Assembly: GCF_963677845.1 (NCBI RefSeq)
Contig: NZ_OY782498.1
Span: 2,239,518-2,303,517 of the forward strand
Direction of reading: 5' to 3'
Origin: an uncultured Pseudodesulfovibrio sp.
Lineage (GTDB): Bacteria > Desulfobacterota > Desulfovibrionia > Desulfovibrionales > Desulfovibrionaceae
Length of the DNA stretch: 64,000 nucleotides
In this document: in pieces, positions 53,716-62,724 of the stretch
How positions within the stretch are numbered: position 1 is the first letter of the stretch
Layout: each line of letters opens with the position of its first letter
Made by a program: the position numbers and the translations under genes
Notes under the pieces: model-generated
What the model was told of the DNA's origin: nothing
The model's database searches: none
What the model saw: the letters and a program-made list of their open reading frames with translations, nothing else

Positions 53716-55722
53716 TTACCGCTCCTCATCCCCGTACAAAAGGTCTTTCCGATCTCCTCCGCTCGCTTCAAGAATTTTCTTGTAATTGTCGTATGCGGAG
53801 ACATCTACGGAATTGGTCAACTTCATTGCACCTGCCAACCCTTTTCCATGAATAGGCTTTGAAAAATCGGGCACGGAATCATAGCTGTCCACCTCATATA
53901 TTATATATTTTTTATTCTGATCCGTTCTCTCTTGGAGAGTCAACACTCGGTTAAACCCCTTGTTCCTATCAAAATACGGCACCAACTCACCAAGCCATGG
54001 CGTCAACACGACGTATCGAATATCGTTTACCTTTAACAAATCCAAAATCAAAGACTCATACATCACGAGAAGATGGAGCGGACTGGAAGCAAATCGCCCC
54101 CTGGCTCCAAGATAAAGAGGGGATTCGTCCGGCAAAACTTGCCCCATGAAAACACTGGCTTCGCTCGTAAGTCTTGCCGACGGGAATTCAATAACGGGAT
54201 TTCTTCCATTGAGCAAAAAGTACAAATTCCTCGCAGAAGCCATGAAACCCACACATATAGCCTCCTTCGGAGCCGTGTGCTCCATGAGATAATCCCTGAT
54301 AGTGGGGAGCGCCATGGGACGCGAGACAATTCCCGTGTCGCGGAGTGACTCCTCCGGCTTCTTTTTATCAACTTCGGTCTCGCCGCTCTCAGCCTTTTGG
54401 GGGACAAGTTTATAGTACCCCTTTGAGGTACCATACCATTCGGTCCCATCACCCGGAGAATAAATCGTTATGCTCGACAACAGATTATCTGCGAGAAATA
54501 AAAGAGTCCCCTTGTCCCTCCCAAACCCACCGAAGAACTGGACCCCTATCAAAACCACAATGAGGACCTTGAAAAAACGCTTTGAATCGCTCAACCAAAC
54601 GAATCGACTCTTGATCTTCAATGCCTGGACGAGATCGTACATCATTACGCTCACCGGGATATAGCTGAGCGTGAATAGGACAATAAGCTGTGCGGCGCGC
54701 AAAGCATTGTTTCCTGTGTGCGACATATAGGGCAGCATAAGAACAAAAGCTATTGACCACCGTAAATACCCCTTACCAATGGTAAAACTACGACCCAAAA
54801 AATACAGCCAGGACACGGCGAAGAGCGGGGCAAGCATAAAGCCGTCAATAACGGAAGGCCCTGTGCCCCTACCGTAATAATAAGCGATTCCCTTCAGGAA
54901 CCCACCAATTTTGGAAAAAACAATACTCAACAAAGTCTGTGAATTTGTTTCCACGAACTGACGGGTCAGCACAGCCCCGTCACGGCTCAACAGTCCTTGC
55001 AACAAATTGCCCGACACGGACCAAGCCCAATAGCACCATGGCACCACACACACGAGTATCGCAATGGCGTAAATGACGCCGCCTACAAAAACTTCACGGT
55101 TCCTCGAATCCTTTTCAAAAAGCCACAGCAATCCCGGATACAGGAAAAAGACCAATGCAGACTGTTTGACCAGAAATGACGCCCCCATAATCAGTCCGGC
55201 GAGGGCAAAGAGTCTTTTGGACTTTTTCTCCACCGCAAAATCGATGAGCAATATGGAGAGCATCACAAAGAATGGCCAAGTCGAGTCCAGATTACGAATG
55301 GACATTACGATTATCGAATACGACGACAGGCAAAGGAAAGCGGCTGCAGTGCCGATGGCTCGATTAAAAAACCGTCGCCCGATCAAATAGACTAGGACTG
55401 GAGTCAATATGCAAAAGACGCGGATCACCCAATAGACGGCCTCATAAGAGACCTCCCCGAGCCAGAAGGCAACAGTGATCATGCCGGGGAAAAGAGGTGG
55501 ACGAAGCAGTTGAGGGAGCCAGGATTTGTCCACATAACCGTAGCCCAACAGCAAATTCAAACCGGCATTGGTATACATGCTCAAATCGGTGGTTATCCTG
55601 TCAGGCGTTTCCTGAAAAACAATGAATGAAGCAATAAGTATCAAAAACCAAGTCGGAATCCGACTGAACAGGTGCCGCATCTTCCGGCCGGGAACAGTAT
55701 TCATGCTATGACTACCAACCAT
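53716..55722 (-). CDS. PMT/GT39-like glycosyltransferase membrane protein
   Basis: About ten to eleven hydrophobic helices are followed by a soluble C-terminal part (from about 440) over 668 residues. The first periplasmic loop holds DLSMYTNAGLNLLLG and RPPLFPGMI, matching the PMT_2/ArnT-like family (acidic residue plus RPPLFP). It would transfer a sugar from a polyprenyl phosphate to a periplasmic acceptor. It lies 8 bp after the AglD-like gene. Confidence 0.75.
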   Translation of the reverse strand: MVGSHSMNTVPGRKMRHLFSRIPTWFLILIASFIVFQETPDRITTDLSMYTNAGLNLLLGYGYVDKSWLPQLLRPPLFPGMITVAFWLGEVSYEAVYWVIRVFCILTPVLVYLIGRRFFNRAIGTAAAFLCLSSYSIIVMSIRNLDSTWPFFVMLSILLIDFAVEKKSKRLFALAGLIMGASFLVKQSALVFFLYPGLLWLFEKDSRNREVFVGGVIYAIAILVCVVPWCYWAWSVSGNLLQGLLSRDGAVLTRQFVETNSQTLLSIVFSKIGGFLKGIAYYYGRGTGPSVIDGFMLAPLFAVSWLYFLGRSFTIGKGYLRWSIAFVLMLPYMSHTGNNALRAAQLIVLFTLSYIPVSVMMYDLVQALKIKSRFVWLSDSKRFFKVLIVVLIGVQFFGGFGRDKGTLLFLADNLLSSITIYSPGDGTEWYGTSKGYYKLVPQKAESGETEVDKKKPEESLRDTGIVSRPMALPTIRDYLMEHTAPKEAICVGFMASARNLYFLLNGRNPVIEFPSARLTSEASVFMGQVLPDESPLYLGARGRFASSPLHLLVMYESLILDLLKVNDIRYVVLTPWLGELVPYFDRNKGFNRVLTLQERTDQNKKYIIYEVDSYDSVPDFSKPIHGKGLAGAMKLTNSVDVSAYDNYKKILEASGGDRKDLLYGDEER

Positions 55723-55730
55723 GACAGCTT

Positions 55731-56744
55731 CTATTCAGCTTCAGGCCAAAGTTTAAGGAACAGCCAACTGACGGCCAGGACAAGGCATAGACCCAGCACC
55801 CAATAAAAACTGAACGCCACGACAAAAAGAGCCGCTTCGGATGATTTCACCCCTGCAAGCAAGAGAATACCAAACCATGTCAGCTGCAAGGTTCCGGCCT
55901 CACCTGGAGTGATGGACAACGCGAGAGGAATCTGGACCAAGGGGAACCCGATAAGAAAAACCCAATACGGGATATCGAGGTTGAGAGCAACGGCCGAAGC
56001 GTAAAAGAACAAAGGGTTGAGCAAGAAGCGACCGACAGTCAATCCCCCTAACAAAACAACCGTTCCCCGACCGGGTTCGACCGGACTTCGCTCTCCACCC
56101 TTGGCTTGATCCCGATACTTCTTGATCAGGGCACCGACCTTGGCGACCAACCACTGGTATCCCCCCCACAAGACGGCGTACAGATGCCGACCAAGAAAAG
56201 CGAAAACGACGAGCATTGTTATGCAGGCCAAACCAAAAAACAAGACGCCCTTTTCCGGCGTCAGCATACCTGCGTTGACTGCGAGAGCAGGCAGACAGAA
56301 AAACCCTATGCCCACTAGGTCCAACAATTTTTCTATAACAACCGAAGCAGCACCATCCTTGACCTCGACTCCCCGTCTACGGTTGAGAAGTATGGGCCGG
56401 AAAAGTAACAGCCCGACAGCCGGTGTCAGGGCTTGGCTCACCACCCTAGAATACGTAAAAATGTAGAACAACTCCTTGAAGGGCACTTTTTTCTTCAAGG
56501 CTGGATTCAGGATAGCCCCCCACCGCAACGACATGTCCGCCTGAAGAGCAAAAATGACCACAAGAGCCAGCAAAAGAGGAAGAGGGCCGGGATCGAAAGC
56601 CTGCGCAAGCATTTCAGGGTCACTTTTGTACACAACTGTCCCAAAAGACAGTATCATGAGCACCCATAGCCCTGCTTTCCCTATCCAAGAGTTCTTTTTT
56701 GATTTGAGAGGCTCGGAAGTAATGCTCTCAGGCTGGTCGGACAT
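55731..56744 (-). CDS. LPG-synthase-TM/AglD-like membrane protein
   Basis: The 337-residue protein has seven to eight hydrophobic helices and the family segments LRWGAIL near residue 75, PAVGLLLFRPILL, VVIEKLLDLVGIG and TPGEAGTLQLTWFGILLL. This is the UPF0104/lysylphosphatidylglycerol-synthetase transmembrane family, suspected to be a lipid flippase or partner for GT2 enzymes (AglD fused to it in archaea). It would move the lipid-phosphate-sugar. It sits 257 bp downstream of the GT2 gene. Confidence 0.8.
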   Translation of the reverse strand: MSDQPESITSEPLKSKKNSWIGKAGLWVLMILSFGTVVYKSDPEMLAQAFDPGPLPLLLALVVIFALQADMSLRWGAILNPALKKKVPFKELFYIFTYSRVVSQALTPAVGLLLFRPILLNRRRGVEVKDGAASVVIEKLLDLVGIGFFCLPALAVNAGMLTPEKGVLFFGLACITMLVVFAFLGRHLYAVLWGGYQWLVAKVGALIKKYRDQAKGGERSPVEPGRGTVVLLGGLTVGRFLLNPLFFYASAVALNLDIPYWVFLIGFPLVQIPLALSITPGEAGTLQLTWFGILLLAGVKSSEAALFVVAFSFYWVLGLCLVLAVSWLFLKLWPEAE

Positions 56745-57001
56745 ATGAGGATACTCGCAGGATTAACAAGATTTAAAGGGGATTCACAGATAGTTGGATC
56801 ATGCTTTTTCTACCACAGACAGATCAAGTGGAAAAGCGACGATAAAATACCACCAACTTCAAGGAATTGTCCACTCCGCCCTCTCACCACGGGACGTCCT
56901 CTAGCCGAGTGCCCACGCTTCTCAAAAAGGCCCGCACTTTTGTTAAACGTCTGCATTAAGAGGGCTTCACCTAAATAAAAAAATCCAAGGCAGCCATGGG
57001 G

Positions 57002-58036
57002 TTACCAACCGAGCCACGTCCTTAAAACCGTTTGCAAAAACTTAAAACCGTAAAGCAGATCACGTCCCTTCTTGCTACTTCCATGAGTCCTGCTTTTCAC
57101 AGCGATCGGGACCTCGACAATGCGCCCTCCACTTTTGGCAACAGATATGATCATTTCAGCAGTGTGGTATTGAGGCTGCTTGAGATTAACCTGCTCCAAC
57201 ATTTCAAGCCGGATCGAACGAAAACCGCTCGAACAATCCGTAATACTAGTCCCTTGTAATATATTGATAATAATATTGAAAGAATAGATACCGATAGACC
57301 GCATCATAGAAATTCGTTCATAACTACCAAGGTGCCTGGAGCCGATAACCAAATCGGCGTCACCCTCAAGTATGGGCGCAACCAACGCGGTAATATCCTG
57401 CGGATTGTGTTGATTATCGCCATCCATGGTGACTACGAGCCTAGCGTCGTGCATGGCCGCAATCCTAAAGCCCGCCTTCAATGCAAGTCCACCTCCGTAA
57501 TTGATGGGAAGTGTAGCCGTTGAGCACTGATACTCCTTGGCAACCTCGCGAGAACTATCGGTGCTACCATCATCAACGATCAAGGTGTTCACGGGAATCC
57601 CATCGATATCTTTCGGTATCTGCCCAAGGAATTCGCGCAGATTATCTTCTTCGTCCAAGACCGGGATGACAACCCAGATGGCACCCGCCGGAACAGCTTC
57701 AGGGCTTTCATAGGTCCCAACAGCTTCCTTGATGCCCATATTCAAAACGAGTTGCTCAAGAAAATTTGCCTTGTTGCGAACACCAAGGGCCAAGGGGAAG
57801 AGGATAGCCACACAACCGACCAGAAGCGTGATAAGACGCCCGCCCGGAAACGACTCCAACGAAAACATTTCGGCAGGCAAATTGACCAAGGTAGGAAACA
57901 GGGACAGAGCAATCAATGCCGAGCCAACAAAAAGCAGCCAGGGATTAAAACGACGTTTGCCCGTCCGGAGCTCATTGAATTCATATAAGAAAATCAAGCC
58001 ACCAATCAACACGCCAAACAGCCGCAAAATCGTCAT
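57002..58036 (-). CDS. GT2 with N-terminal membrane helices
   Basis: The first 95 residues hold two to three hydrophobic helices; the GT2 domain follows (about 112-330) with VIPVLDEEDNL, IVDDGSTDSS, NYGGGLALKAG, MDGDNQHNP and GSRHLG. It belongs to the polyprenyl-phosphate-glycosyltransferase type and probably supplies the GT-C enzymes of this run. GGAGG precedes the ATG. Like the pair at 49615-50744, this GT2 has a membrane partner nearby. Confidence 0.85.
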   Translation of the reverse strand: MTILRLFGVLIGGLIFLYEFNELRTGKRRFNPWLLFVGSALIALSLFPTLVNLPAEMFSLESFPGGRLITLLVGCVAILFPLALGVRNKANFLEQLVLNMGIKEAVGTYESPEAVPAGAIWVVIPVLDEEDNLREFLGQIPKDIDGIPVNTLIVDDGSTDSSREVAKEYQCSTATLPINYGGGLALKAGFRIAAMHDARLVVTMDGDNQHNPQDITALVAPILEGDADLVIGSRHLGSYERISMMRSIGIYSFNIIINILQGTSITDCSSGFRSIRLEMLEQVNLKQPQYHTAEMIISVAKSGGRIVEVPIAVKSRTHGSSKKGRDLLYGFKFLQTVLRTWLGW

Positions 58037-58072
58037 AGGCCCTCCATCCTTACTATCGTGCTTACCATCAAC

Positions 58073-59590
58073 CTAATTGATGCGGTACAAGGCCATCCAC
58101 CCCCTCGGGCCGGAAGCGTATCCAACACGAGTGAAAGTATTACCGTTTTTATCTATGAACCCTTTCGGAAACTCTATACGTCTCACTCGCCACACGGCAA
58201 GGGCTTGATATTCTGAAACCCGCTGACCGAACTCGTTGACCACAGTCACGGTCTCATCAAACGGAACCCTGTGTTGCTTCATCCGTCTGGCACTGGTCAT
58301 CGGATGAAACTGCGCATCCGGTTTGCTCGCGGCGGTCCATGATGCCGAATATTCACTCTCTGCCAGCACCTTTGCTCCGAGCGGCAGCCAAGAGAACATC
58401 TCCCTATGATCCAAAGGAAACGCATTGACCTTCCTGTCAAACAAACCAGGGTCCTTCAGCAGGTCAAACACATGCATGCCCTTGGATTGCGCAAAGCAGC
58501 CGACCACCACACAGATCGAGACGAAGATCGGAACCAATCGAGAACGAAAGGTGACAACCTGCTGCCACAGGGAAACGAGCAAGGCGGCCGCCAGGAATGC
58601 AAAAATCGAATAATGGCACAGATAGACAGACTGCCTCAAGGAAAGGCTCACATCTCCGGTACTCATCACGACCGTCATCAATATCTGAAAGACAAAACTC
58701 CCGTAGGCAAAAAACCACAGGCGAATGCATCTACTGCGCACCGACGCATCAAGGATGGATAGAGATCCCACGACAAAAACAAGTACCTGAACATACGACA
58801 CTCGAGCCAAACGGGTTATCTGAACGGTAAAATATTTCCAGTAACTCGTCAGAGTCGCCTCTCCGCCCAAGGCATCCGGGGTAAAATCCTTGTATCCCCC
58901 CAGATCAGCTCCACCAACAAAGAACCAAAAGACGATCAACCACGGCAACATGCCCGCCAGCATCAGGAGGCCGTTCTTAATAAACTGCTTGGGATTGATC
59001 GAAGTCTCCAGAAGCAAAGGCCAAAAAAGGCAAAATAACAACGTATGGTACCGCACCCAGAACATCATCCCCAGCATGAAGCCGATGAGTATCGGCCGTT
59101 TGGGGCACGCATAGGTGAGCCACAGTGACGCCATGAACAGGGCCAGAAAAACAGTCTCGCTCAACGGCTGGGTGATCGAAACGCTCAAGGCGTGAGATGA
59201 AAGCAAAAAGACGAGAGAGAAAAACGCTGCGTATTCATTCATCAGTTTGCGCTGGTAAGCAAAACCGAAACAGCATATGGCGATTAGCCCAGGCACATTG
59301 ATCAAATAGACCGGTATCTTCAACTCAGGCTGTCCCGTTATCCACGCCGAACCACCGGAAAGAAGGGCATAGCCGATATTGTAGCGCAATTCGGAAACGT
59401 CGGTCAGTCCCATCAGGAACCGTAAACCCGGAATCATGTAATCATGCACGGAGTCCGCACGCGAGACGATGCCCCATCGCCCAATAGCCCCCAGATAGGT
59501 GAGCACGGCATAAACGAGAACCATACTCACAAGTAGCCAACTCAACCGATCCGTATTTTTCGAAGATTCAATCAAAGGTATATCCACCAA
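58073..59590 (-). CDS. GT-C-like membrane protein
   Basis: About ten hydrophobic helices and a C-terminal soluble domain (from about 390) over 505 residues. The first loop contains SRADSVHDYMIPG, an acidic motif compatible with GT-C enzymes, and ITQPLSETVFLAL later. The start is uncertain: TTG 59590 is followed directly by GTG, and both overlap the upstream gene by about 20 bp. It lies 36 bp before the GT2 gene. Confidence 0.6.
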   Translation of the reverse strand: MVDIPLIESSKNTDRLSWLLVSMVLVYAVLTYLGAIGRWGIVSRADSVHDYMIPGLRFLMGLTDVSELRYNIGYALLSGGSAWITGQPELKIPVYLINVPGLIAICCFGFAYQRKLMNEYAAFFSLVFLLSSHALSVSITQPLSETVFLALFMASLWLTYACPKRPILIGFMLGMMFWVRYHTLLFCLFWPLLLETSINPKQFIKNGLLMLAGMLPWLIVFWFFVGGADLGGYKDFTPDALGGEATLTSYWKYFTVQITRLARVSYVQVLVFVVGSLSILDASVRSRCIRLWFFAYGSFVFQILMTVVMSTGDVSLSLRQSVYLCHYSIFAFLAAALLVSLWQQVVTFRSRLVPIFVSICVVVGCFAQSKGMHVFDLLKDPGLFDRKVNAFPLDHREMFSWLPLGAKVLAESEYSASWTAASKPDAQFHPMTSARRMKQHRVPFDETVTVVNEFGQRVSEYQALAVWRVRRIEFPKGFIDKNGNTFTRVGYASGPRGWMALYRIN

Positions 59591-60089
59591 GTTTTACGTA
59601 TACCTTGTCATCCTTGAGTTTCCTGTACGCGAACAAAAAGAGCACAAAAAACAACGTATCGGCAATCCACCCCCAAAGGTTCTGAATATCCATGGCAAGC
59701 GGCGGTTGTATCGGGTCCACGAAAGGGAATAATGGGAACATGAACCAATTGTGATATTGGTTGGGAATGATGTCAAAGGAACTCATGACAAAACCGAGCA
59801 CTAAATCTCCGGTCACATGGGAAAGAACGCAGAGCCACAAGACAAAAAAACATGTTTTCATTCGCGAGTTTTTGAAGACCGCGGTCAACAACGTCACGAC
59901 CATCAAAAATATGCCACTGTGGAACAGATTTTTCCCGGACGAAAAACAGCCGATCCAATAGAGGGGTTTATCCACCAGATCCGCAAGATTCGCCAGCAGG
60001 ATGACGGCAATAAAGCCGACTACCGACAGCTGAATCCCAAACAACCGGGTCAGGACAAGTGCGAAAGCTGCATGAGTATGAGGAAGCAT
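59568..60089 (-). CDS. YdjM/DUF457-like membrane metal-dependent hydrolase
   Basis: The 173-residue protein has four to five hydrophobic helices with metal-ligand-like motifs: MLPHTHAAFAL at the start, NLADLVDKP, HSGIF, and HVTGDLV. This is the pattern of the LexA-binding, inner-membrane-associated putative hydrolase family (DUF457). Substrate is unknown. ATG 60089 is chosen because family members start at this point; AAAGGGG lies further upstream. It begins the minus-strand run that ends at 52764. Confidence 0.7.
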   Translation of the reverse strand: MLPHTHAAFALVLTRLFGIQLSVVGFIAVILLANLADLVDKPLYWIGCFSSGKNLFHSGIFLMVVTLLTAVFKNSRMKTCFFVLWLCVLSHVTGDLVLGFVMSSFDIIPNQYHNWFMFPLFPFVDPIQPPLAMDIQNLWGWIADTLFFVLFLFAYRKLKDDKVYVKLGGYTFD

Positions 60090-60355
60090 GGAAGAACCCA
60101 CCCCTTTCTTTGTGAATGGAAGCCTCCCCGAACCGACGGGAAGCCTTTCCATGATGAAAAAAGAATGTCACACAGGCCAAAAACAAGGGAATAAGGACAA
60201 CTGAAAACGACCGAAACCATCAACTCAACTGACACAAAACATTCATCAAATCAAAATTGCCAACAAGCTGCAAACATGATAAATATTATATTCTATTATT
60301 TTTATCCAACGCGCCAACCAGTCCCTCTACACCGCGACCAGCGCGCATATAGCAC

Positions 60356-61666
60356 ATGGCCGATCATTTTTCCAAGCTCTACAACAAGACGTCCCGACAA
60401 CTAAAACACGACATCGCCGCAAGTATCGTTATATGCGGTGCTGGCGTCGGCCTTGCCGGAGCAGCCTTCTTCCTCATCGGTGCCACCTTCGACAGGGCTG
60501 TGTTGGGGACCTTTAACCTGTCTTACTTCTTTTTTATTATCACTGGGCAGATAGCAGCCTTCGGTATCCAAAATGCTGCCCTATACTACGTCCCTTTGGT
60601 AACGGATAATATAGCGGCCAAATGTCGTGTTGGCACAACGGTCATTCTACTAGTCGCACTAGTCTCTCCATGTATCTCAATCTGCTTGTACTTCTCAAGC
60701 GACTTCTTCAGCATTCTTTTTTCAATCCCCCAGTTAAACTACGCCTTGAAGGTCGTTGCCTGTGCTTGCCCGCTTTTCGCTCTAAACAAAGTCATTCTAA
60801 ACTATCTCAATGGATTACAAAAGATACTCGCCTACTCCATCTTTTCCGGCCTGCGCATTATCATTCTGTGCCTCTGTATCATTGCAGCGGTTTTAAAAGG
60901 CATAGACAGTGATCACCTTGCCCTAGTTTTTCCGGTGACTGAGGCAATACTTGCAACGATTATGTTCATCTACTGCCTCAAGTGCCATTTGTTTGCCCTG
61001 CCACATCTCGACCTCGGCACCATCGGAGAGACACTCAAGTTCGGCTTCAAGAGTTTACCCATCGGCATCATCCATGAGGTCAACACCAGAGTCGACGTGG
61101 TTATGCTCGGCTTCTTCCTGACCGAAAGCAGCATCGGCATCTACACGCTCCCGGCTATCACCATCGAGTCGATACTGCTCATCGGCTACACAGTCAGAAG
61201 AAGCATGGACCCCATCCTGACTCGACTTTTCTCGACCGGGAACATGAACGAAATCTCAAAAATTATCAGGTTCTGCACCACCAAAGGCGTCTTGGCATCG
61301 GCCGCGTTGACCACATTGGCATCGGCCGCATTCTGCGTTGTCGTCACATACATCCCAAGCCTGAGCGAATACACTGAATCAATGATTTATCTGGTATATT
61401 TGGCCCCCGGAGCCATCATATGGGGCGCCCTGCTCCCGGTCAGCGGATTTTTTATACAAACCGGCTCACCGCAGGTGCAAACATTTCTGATCGCGACACA
61501 GATCACTTTAAATGCAACCCTTAACGCCATCCTTATACCATGGTTGGGCACACAAGGGGCGGCAATGGGAACCGGATCCAGCCTCCTGTTGTTTTCCGCC
61601 CTGTTCGTTTTTTTGCTAAAACGGGCATTACATCCCTCTTCAAAAGGCCCAACACGCTCCAAGTGA
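60356..61666 (+). CDS. Wzx-type flippase (third copy)
   Basis: A 436-residue protein with about 12-14 hydrophobic helices, the N-terminal pattern ASIVICGAGVGLAGAAFFLIG and a central helix pair around ESSIGIYTLPAITIES fits the MOP flippase family. It begins a plus-strand run with a methyltransferase and a sugar amidotransferase, so it probably serves a different saccharide from the two other flippases. No good ribosome site precedes ATG 60356. Confidence 0.8.
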   Translation: MADHFSKLYNKTSRQLKHDIAASIVICGAGVGLAGAAFFLIGATFDRAVLGTFNLSYFFFIITGQIAAFGIQNAALYYVPLVTDNIAAKCRVGTTVILLVALVSPCISICLYFSSDFFSILFSIPQLNYALKVVACACPLFALNKVILNYLNGLQKILAYSIFSGLRIIILCLCIIAAVLKGIDSDHLALVFPVTEAILATIMFIYCLKCHLFALPHLDLGTIGETLKFGFKSLPIGIIHEVNTRVDVVMLGFFLTESSIGIYTLPAITIESILLIGYTVRRSMDPILTRLFSTGNMNEISKIIRFCTTKGVLASAALTTLASAAFCVVVTYIPSLSEYTESMIYLVYLAPGAIIWGALLPVSGFFIQTGSPQVQTFLIATQITLNATLNAILIPWLGTQGAAMGTGSSLLLFSALFVFLLKRALHPSSKGPTRSK

Positions 61667-61802
61667 ACATTGACGGAATGATACATATAACGATAGACAA
61701 TTCAGTTATTGACTATATATTACACGCGGGAAAGACGACACGAAGCAACTTGTCCCGTTCTAAACGACGCTTAATAAACAATTAAAATATTTTCAGGCAA
61801 AT

Positions 61803-62696
61803 ATGATGGAAGGTCGTGCAACATGTCCCGTTTGTTCCAGTCCGAATGTGAACCACCACTCCGACCACGGCATCCATGAACAATCCGTCTTTCAGTGCAA
61901 AGAGTGTGACTTCATTTTCGTCTACCCTCATCGTTCCGAAATCCCTTCCGTGACCTATGATCAAGAAACGCAAGACGACTTCAAGTTCTGGGGATCGAAA
62001 GAAGCCGAAATTGCATACGCCGCATGGCGAGAGCAGGTTCACAACAGCCTGATCACGCGGATAAGCCATCATCTCAAGGGAAAGAAAATCCTGGAAATCG
62101 GATTTGGCGAGGGGCCGCTTACGGAAAAAGTGGCTCCGATCGTTTCGGAATACTGGGGCATCGAACCCGTTCCGGCGTCACACCAGAGGACGATTGACCG
62201 CTTACACCTCGCCCCGACCCAGGCTCTCTGCCTCACAGCGGAAGAACTATCATCCGCACCAGCCTTCAAGAAAAAGGAAAACTATTTCGATGCGATCATA
62301 TTGATCAGCGTATTCGAGCACCTTTCGAGTCCCAAAGAAATACTCAGACAATGCAACAAACTCCTCACGCCCAACGGCAAACTGTTCCTCACGACTCCTA
62401 ATTCTCGGTATTTCAAACAGCTCAGACTAGTTCGCCGTCTTTTGGGGATGGAGCCGTGGAGTCATTTTCACATCAGCTTCTTCAAGGAAAAGCACTTAGC
62501 TATTCTTTTCGAAGACACGAATTTTTCCATCAAGGCACGACACTACGACCCGCTGGCAACAGAACTGTCAATCGACTACTTCAAAAAACTGAAAAATTCT
62601 AAGTTTGTCGGTTATGCGATGACCATCGCCTCCCGTTTGGGCATCGACAGGCTGTTGCACATCAATTCCCTTTTCTACGAATTAAAGAAGAAATAA
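61803..62696 (+). CDS. SAM-dependent methyltransferase with zinc-ribbon N terminus
   Basis: The first 40 residues hold CPVC and CKEC, a four-cysteine zinc-binding pattern. The class I Rossmann domain follows (about 85-230), with LEIGFGEGPL (SAM motif I), ISVFEHLSSP and LLTPNGKLFLTTPN. Proteins with this two-part build often methylate sugars in glycan clusters. A plus-strand gap of 136 bp separates it from the flippase and 28 bp from the amidotransferase. Confidence 0.8.
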   Translation: MMEGRATCPVCSSPNVNHHSDHGIHEQSVFQCKECDFIFVYPHRSEIPSVTYDQETQDDFKFWGSKEAEIAYAAWREQVHNSLITRISHHLKGKKILEIGFGEGPLTEKVAPIVSEYWGIEPVPASHQRTIDRLHLAPTQALCLTAEELSSAPAFKKKENYFDAIILISVFEHLSSPKEILRQCNKLLTPNGKLFLTTPNSRYFKQLRLVRRLLGMEPWSHFHISFFKEKHLAILFEDTNFSIKARHYDPLATELSIDYFKKLKNSKFVGYAMTIASRLGIDRLLHINSLFYELKKK

Positions 62697-62724
62697 AAAA
62701 GTCCTCAGTATCAGGAGTTCACAT

